A stretch of DNA of 64,000 nt from the NCBI RefSeq assembly GCF_011397635.1, contig NC_064761.1, forward strand, positions 38,776,143 to 38,840,142. The letters run 5' to 3'. Made by a program: the position numbers and the translations under genes. Positions 59,080-64,000 of this stretch are shown here, piece after piece (positions within the stretch are counted from its first letter, which is position 1; each line of letters opens with the position of its first letter). The DNA comes from Epinephelus fuscoguttatus. Its lineage: Eukaryota; Chordata; Actinopteri; Perciformes; Serranidae. The notes under the pieces were generated by a model, which had not been told where the DNA came from, did no database searches, and saw only the letters and a program-made list of their open reading frames with translations.

Positions 59080-59320
59080 TTTAATAAGACAAATACAAAT
59101 AAAACTTTAGGTAGCCTGCTGGAATAATACAATGAAAACTTTATCCTATTAGACAAAACAGATGTTGACAAAGTTTTCCTTTGGGGACATAATTTGCAGT
59201 TGAAAAACGGTAATAAATCACAGCATATAGCAATATATTTCATCGCAGTAACATTGCATTGTGACATAAGTATCGTGAGAATATCATATCATGGCTCCTC
59301 TGATGATCCCCGCCCCTACA
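59080..59320. repeat. Repeat of the 'ATATCGTATCG' family, copy 3
   Basis: Shares AACAGATGTTGACAAAGTTTT, CCTTTGGGGACATAATTTGC and TCATGGCTCCTCTGATG with the copies at 34975-35310 and 57080-57260. Lies just upstream of the first recognised jade3 coding exon. Confidence 0.5.
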
Positions 59321-59544
59321 AACCGCAAATACAGACCCAAATACGCTCAATCACAATAAATCTTGGTGACACAGTTTATAAGAGGAATCCACTAGCATGC
59401 ATTAATATTTGAAGTTATGTTAAGTAACTTATCTGCTGTGTGCACACTGTTGGTTTTTATCTTAACCAGTCCAGTGACGAAATCTCTCAAAAGTTCCTTG
59501 AATTTGTTAATGAATGAATGAATATGTTCTCCTCTTTTCCTCAG

Positions 59545-59555
59545 GATGTTACAGG
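59545..59555 (+). other. jade3: jade3 5' UTR at the start of the first coding exon
   Basis: The likely acceptor TTTTCCTCAG ends at 59544, leaving 11 nt of 5' UTR. A competing acceptor, TTACAG, ends at 59554, one base before ATG 59556. The choice decides whether an upstream ATG at 59546 is in the mRNA. Confidence 0.6.
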
Positions 59556-62500
59556 ATGAAACGTCTCAGGTCCTCAAGCAGCAGCGACAGTTCTGACAAT
59601 GAGAGTGAGTTATCATCTATCTAAAGGAACCCGTAACATAAACCGGGCTGTTTCATTTTCTGTTGTTTTATTCAAACCCTCTGTCTTTCTTTAGGTCCCT
59701 CTACCTCTTTCTGCTCCTCCAACAAGTATGGCAGCAAACCTGGAACCCCCGCCTCCAACCCGAAGAAACCGGCTGAAGTAAGTTCCTGTCCTTGCCATCA
59801 GTGCTCTGTGCTTACCTGTAGCCTACACCAGTGTTGTTACGATACTGGAATTTTTAAATTTGTCACAATACCTTGAAAATATTGACTTTGAGGGACTTTC
59901 TGTCACGGCCTCTTCTTCAGGTGTTCAGAAAAGACCTGATCAGTGCCATGAAGCTGCCCGACTCCCACCATGTGTCCCCAGAGGACTACTACCTGCTGGC
60001 AGACACCTGGAAGCAGGAGTGGGAGAAAGGAGTCCAGGTGCCCGCGAGTCCAGACACCATCCCGGAGCCGTCAGTCAGGTAACACTGTCCGATCCCCAGA
60101 GGTCCGACTGTGGCCAGTCTAAATGAGCTGCTGTAATTTGATACACCAAATGAATCACTATGAGCTTTGCAGAGCTGACAGAAATCGGTCGTGTTCTGTA
60201 TTCAGAGTTCTTGTTGAGAAACCCAAGGAGGTGCTTTACACCCACCAGAGGAGGTACATCCAGTGCTCGAGCCAGGAGTCAACAGAACCAGGTTATGTCA
60301 ACATCAAAGAGCTGGCAGAAGCTATGTGTCGCTATGATCTGGACGACATGGACCTTTACTGGCTACACACGCTCAACAGAGAGCTCGACCACATGGGTAA
60401 GGAACAAGACCAGAGGATAATCCACCTTAAAATTGACATTGTGCTGTTTGTTAAACAGTAAAGTCAGTCTCTATAAACACACACATCTGTCTCCTTGAGC
60501 TGAAATTAAGAGGGACTGATGCCGACACTCTGCTGGGGTTTCTCTGACCATGTGGGGTGTTTTGTCCTTGGTTGTCTTCCAGGGGAGGATTCCATAGACG
60601 AGCTGACAATGGAGCGCGCCATGGAGGCCCTGGAGAGCCAGTGCCACGACAACATGAACCACGCCATTGAGACGGTGGAAGGCCTGGGGATTGAATACGA
60701 CGAGGACGTGATCTGCGATGTGTGCCGCTCTCCCGACAGTGAAGAGGGCAACGACATGGTGTTCTGTGACAAGTGCAACATCTGTGTGCACCAGGTGAAC
60801 ACGAGTACACCTCTCATCATACAGGCAAAATGTAGTTAGTTTATCAGTTGTTAAATCCTGATTTTGATACTCTAAAAACACTTCTCAGTTACTAGTGGCA
60901 CCTTTTCTGTCTCAGCATTTGTTAAAAGTACAAAAACAGAATTTTCAGTCTTAACGTTTGATTTTATAGGGTAAGTTTGGTATTTTTCAACCTGGACCCT
61001 ATTTTCTCATGTTTCTGTGTCTAAGTGACAAATAAGAACAACTTTTGAAACTGGTCTAGTATTGATTGAGAGCGCTGCCAGCAGCAGTGAAACAGGCGGC
61101 AATGTAAGTACTCACGGCATGTTTGCCCGTCAGTTTACGTCCACTCGTTCTTGCCACTGACAGGCTCAGATTACTTGAAGTGTCTGACACCATTATGGAA
61201 AGGATCCCTACAGTGACAGACCTATTTGTTAGAGTAAGATCCTTCTTTTCTATTGGTATTGGAGAAAGTCAGATGATTTATTTCTTGTTCATTTAGGTTA
61301 CATAAATGGTATCTTGTACAGTTTTTATCTCCCTAAATGCGTTTCTAATTTGCAATAAGGATGAGACATTCGTCACTGATGCATTTTTGCTTTTCAATCC
61401 AGAGGGGAGCCCTCTGTGTCGGAGCCTCACAGTAAGCATCCACCTCTGGGATGATATTGGGCTTTATAAATAAAATTGAAAATTGAAATTAAATTCTAAA
61501 CAATGCTTTCACAGGATGATGTTTTGTATACTGTACTAACATGCATAGAAATTGAAGCAATGTTAATTCTGTTCTTATTTTGTTTCTTTTTTTTCTCCTT
61601 AAAAAAAAAAAACCCCAAAAGAACTGATAAGGGTACCGTACCAGAGGTACTAGATCGATAAGGAGTACTGGTAAGAGTAGTAGTATCATTAGAATATTAA
61701 TGATACCCATCCCTAGATCCTACTCTACGACACAAAAACATGGGAAACAGAGTCCAAGCTGAAAAATACTAAAGCAACCCTTAATACCAAAGTTCCCCTT
61801 TTAAAATTTATTTATAAATTAATAGAAAATTTAAAAATAAACATAAAACTTTTTCCCTTAATCCCTAATGAGTTTTTTTAGTTTGTGATGAACAATAAAT
61901 GAATGTGCTGGTTACACACTGACGTACTTTAAGTGGCACACCTTGCCGTCGTCCCTCTCTCTCCCACAGGCCTGTTACGGCATCGTCAAAGTGCCTGTTG
62001 GGAACTGGCTGTGCAGGACGTGTGTCCTCGGCATCGACCCACAGTGCCTTCTGTGTCCTCAGAAGGGCGGTGCCATGAAAGCGACACGAGCAGGCACCAA
62101 GTGGGCTCATGTGAGCTGTGCCCTGTGGATACCAGAGGTAAATTAACCAACACTCCTCCTCCTCTTCCTCTGCTTTGCTCTTGACCTCTTTTTATTGTTC
62201 TGCAGTAAGTGTTTAATAACCACTCACCTTGCTGAACATGTTTACTCCTCTGTAGGTGAGCATTGCATGTCCTGAGAGGATGGAGCCCATCACCAAAGTG
62301 TCCCACATCCCGCCCAGCCGCTGGTCTCTCATCTGCAGTCTGTGTAAACTGAAGACAGGCGCATGTATCCAGGTGAGTGCAGACAACAAAGAGTCACGTT
62401 TGCAACAAATACTGCAGGAACAAAATGTAGATTAAATGAATAGTTTTGGGGTTTTTTGGCCTACCAAATGTATTTATTGTAGGCTCTACCATCTAAATTA

Positions 62501-64000
62501 AGCTAACACAATGTCTGTGCACTAGCTTTGCGTGGAAATACTTGGCGTGTACACACTTCCATGAGGCTGTTCTGAGCAGATTACAGCCAATATGAATTTG
62601 GCATTTCATATTCCTCTCAGCCGTAGCAAAGTACAAGCTGCATGCAAAGTTCATTCTAACATTAATATCTTTCTTTTGCCTTAATAATTATTAACACCAC
62701 CAAACAGTACACTAAAGCAATCAGGTTGGGAGGTCGTAGGTTTATGTATATTATTTATCGTCATCAGATGATAGGAGATATGTTCCATTCCACATTAACT
62801 GTTTACGCGCTGGCAATCAAACTATGCTCAGATGTGATTCGTCAAAAAACTAGTCAGCCTACAAATGGAAACTAGAACATTCTGCATTCGTATTCAAATA
62901 TCTGTTTATAGAAAACTACTTCATAAACAGGGCGTCTGGTGGCTTAGTGGTTAGAGCAGACGTCCCATATACGAAAGCAATGTCCTTGCTGCAGCAGCTG
63001 TGGGCTCGATTCCAGCCCACATCCTCCTGCCACACACCACCCCCCAGACTACCCCACCCAACAAAGGCCAAAAGGCAAAGGCAAAAAATAATCTTTAAAA
63101 AAAAACAAAAAAAAAAACTATTTCTTAAAGATCCAGTGTGTAGAATTTTGTAGTTTTGTTACCTTATAATGAGCCTTTTATATTTACATACAGAGCGGGT
63201 CCTTGTCCATGGTGTCCACCATGTTGTTTCTACAGTAGCCCAGAACAGACAAACCAAACACTGTCTCTAGATAGGGCCAGTTGAGTTTCAGCGTTTTAGA
63301 CATCGGCCATAGTAGTTCTACACACTTGGCCCTCTGGATAAGTTTCAGTTCTGCAACCTCACCAGTAGATCAACACACAGGACCTTTTACTTTTTTCATA
63401 AGAACATTTCAGGGGAATACCACACAACTTTCCAGACAGATATTATTAAACACATCCTGTAAACTCGAGTTACTGGGAAAATTTGGTTTCTGCAAAATAT
63501 GTAAATTCTTGCATCCTGCTGTGAACATTATCGTGTTTCTCACAGTAGCTGGGTTGAAGTCCATGTAAACGTAATAATCTGTTTTTCCCCTCGCCTCGCT
63601 CACAGTGCTCGGTAAAGAACTGCACCACTCCTTTCCATGTGACGTGTGCCTTTGAGCATAGCCTGGAGATGAAGACCATCCTGGACGACGGGGATGAAGT
63701 CAAGTTCAAGTCTTACTGCCTCAAGCACAGCAAGTCTAAAGCCGGGGAGGCTGGCCTGAGTCCAGCTCGGTCTAAACCCCCCGCAGAGGCGGAGAAGGTG
63801 GGCCAGCGGGCACAGAGACTGCAGGAGCTGGAGGAGGAGTTCTACACTCTGATCCAGCAGGAGGAGCTGGCCCAGGCCCTCGGGCTCTCTGTGCACCTGG
63901 TGGACTTCATCTATCAGTACTGGAAGCTGAAGAGGAAAGCTAACTTCAACAAAGCTCTACTGCCCCCTAAAGAGGAGGAGGAGAACCTGATGCTGCAGCC
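59556..64000 (+). CDS. jade3: Jade-3 PHD-finger protein, partial (exons to right edge)
   Basis: JADE proteins scaffold the HBO1 (KAT7)-ING-MEAF6 histone acetyltransferase complex and steer it to histone tails. Exons: 59556-59604, 59695-59777, 59921-60078, 60206-60396, 60583-60794, 61970-62137, 62256-62372, 63606-64000 (open); 457 codons and 2 nt. The start [20 protein letters not shown] matches the JADE3 N-terminus. An EPL1-like segment follows ([33 protein letters not shown]). The first PHD finger begins at Cys205 ([20 protein letters not shown], ending GNWLCRTC). It continues into a zinc knuckle and an extended PHD finger ([55 protein letters not shown]). The last visible part is acidic and coiled-coil-like ([21 protein letters not shown]), then [18 protein letters not shown]. 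All junctions are GT-AG with exact phase. The C-terminal half lies beyond the window. Confidence 0.95.
60795..61969 (+). other. jade3: jade3 intron between the two halves of PHD finger 1
   Basis: Phase-0 GT-AG intron of 1175 bp that splits VCVHQ-like NICVHQ from ACYGIVKVP. Most of it is a fold-back MITE. Confidence 0.85.
60965..61785. mobile_element. Fold-back MITE, copy B
   Basis: The left end GTTTGGTATTTTTCAACCTGG is inverted on the right (GTCCAAGCTGAAAAATACTAAAG). It also shares TTGCCACTGACAGGCTCAG and AAAGGATCCCTACAG with the copy at 14829-15617. No frame. Confidence 0.68.
62931..63117 (+). mobile_element. tRNA-derived SINE in jade3 intron
   Basis: Head GGTGGCTTAGTGGTTAGAGC (A-box) and GGGCTCGATTCCAGCC (B-box-like), with an A-rich tail to 63117. 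Related to the SINE at 3693-3852 through GCAGACGTCCCATATAC and TGTCCTTGCTGCAGC. The flanks AAACTACTTC and AAACTATTTC may be an aged target duplication. Confidence 0.8.
63126..63390. mobile_element. Short MITE (CAGTGTGTAGAATTT family) before the last visible jade3 exon
   Basis: Left end TTAAAGATCCAGTGTGTAG; right end ACACACAGGACCTTTTA. The interior shares GTTTCTACAGTAGCCCAGAAC with the inverse of the 43117-43820 copy. It begins 9 bp after the SINE at 62931-63117. Confidence 0.75.

Noticed and set aside
62931..63020. Possible tRNA gene (A- and B-box-like motifs)
   Set aside because: The unit ends in poly(A), lacks a complete cloverleaf, and has relatives at other loci; it is a SINE head.

Overview
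The window is vertebrate nuclear DNA, most likely from a percomorph teleost. Genes are split by GT-AG introns, long AT-rich non-coding tracts dominate, and interspersed repeats typical of fish fill introns and intergenic DNA. It is not bacterial: I see no operons, CRISPR arrays or phage genes. Three protein genes can be assembled exon by exon, and their order matches mammalian Xp11.3: slc9a7 (minus strand), rp2 (plus), jade3 (plus, running off the right edge).

Layout: positions 1-1313 are 3' UTR or flank of slc9a7. Positions 1314-36201 hold slc9a7, 16 coding exons that join to an exact 696-codon frame plus stop. Positions 36202-41197 are the divergent spacer between slc9a7 and rp2. Positions 41198-49332 hold rp2, five coding exons, 372 aa. 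Positions 49333-59544 are intergenic DNA and the presumed jade3 upstream region, rich in repeats. Positions 59545-64000 hold the first eight recognisable coding exons of jade3 (457 codons and 2 nt, 3' end missing).

The proteins do unrelated jobs: slc9a7 is an organellar Na+(K+)/H+ exchanger of the trans-Golgi/endosome, rp2 is a GTPase-activating protein for ARL3 in ciliary lipid-protein trafficking, and jade3 is a PHD-finger scaffold of the HBO1 histone acetyltransferase complex. Their shared position is conserved synteny, not a pathway.

The most striking feature is splicing: three of the 15 slc9a7 introns (7, 10 and 14) carry minor-spliceosome (U12-type) signals, one of them of the AT-AC subtype. 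Other notable structures are a four-level nest of transposable elements in intron 4, a roughly 1.7 kb degenerate minisatellite in intron 12, and a 52-bp-arm palindrome in a possible transposon relic upstream of jade3. I found no new biochemical system. Exon calls rest on splice signals, exact frame closure and family sequences recalled from memory; no alignment was run.
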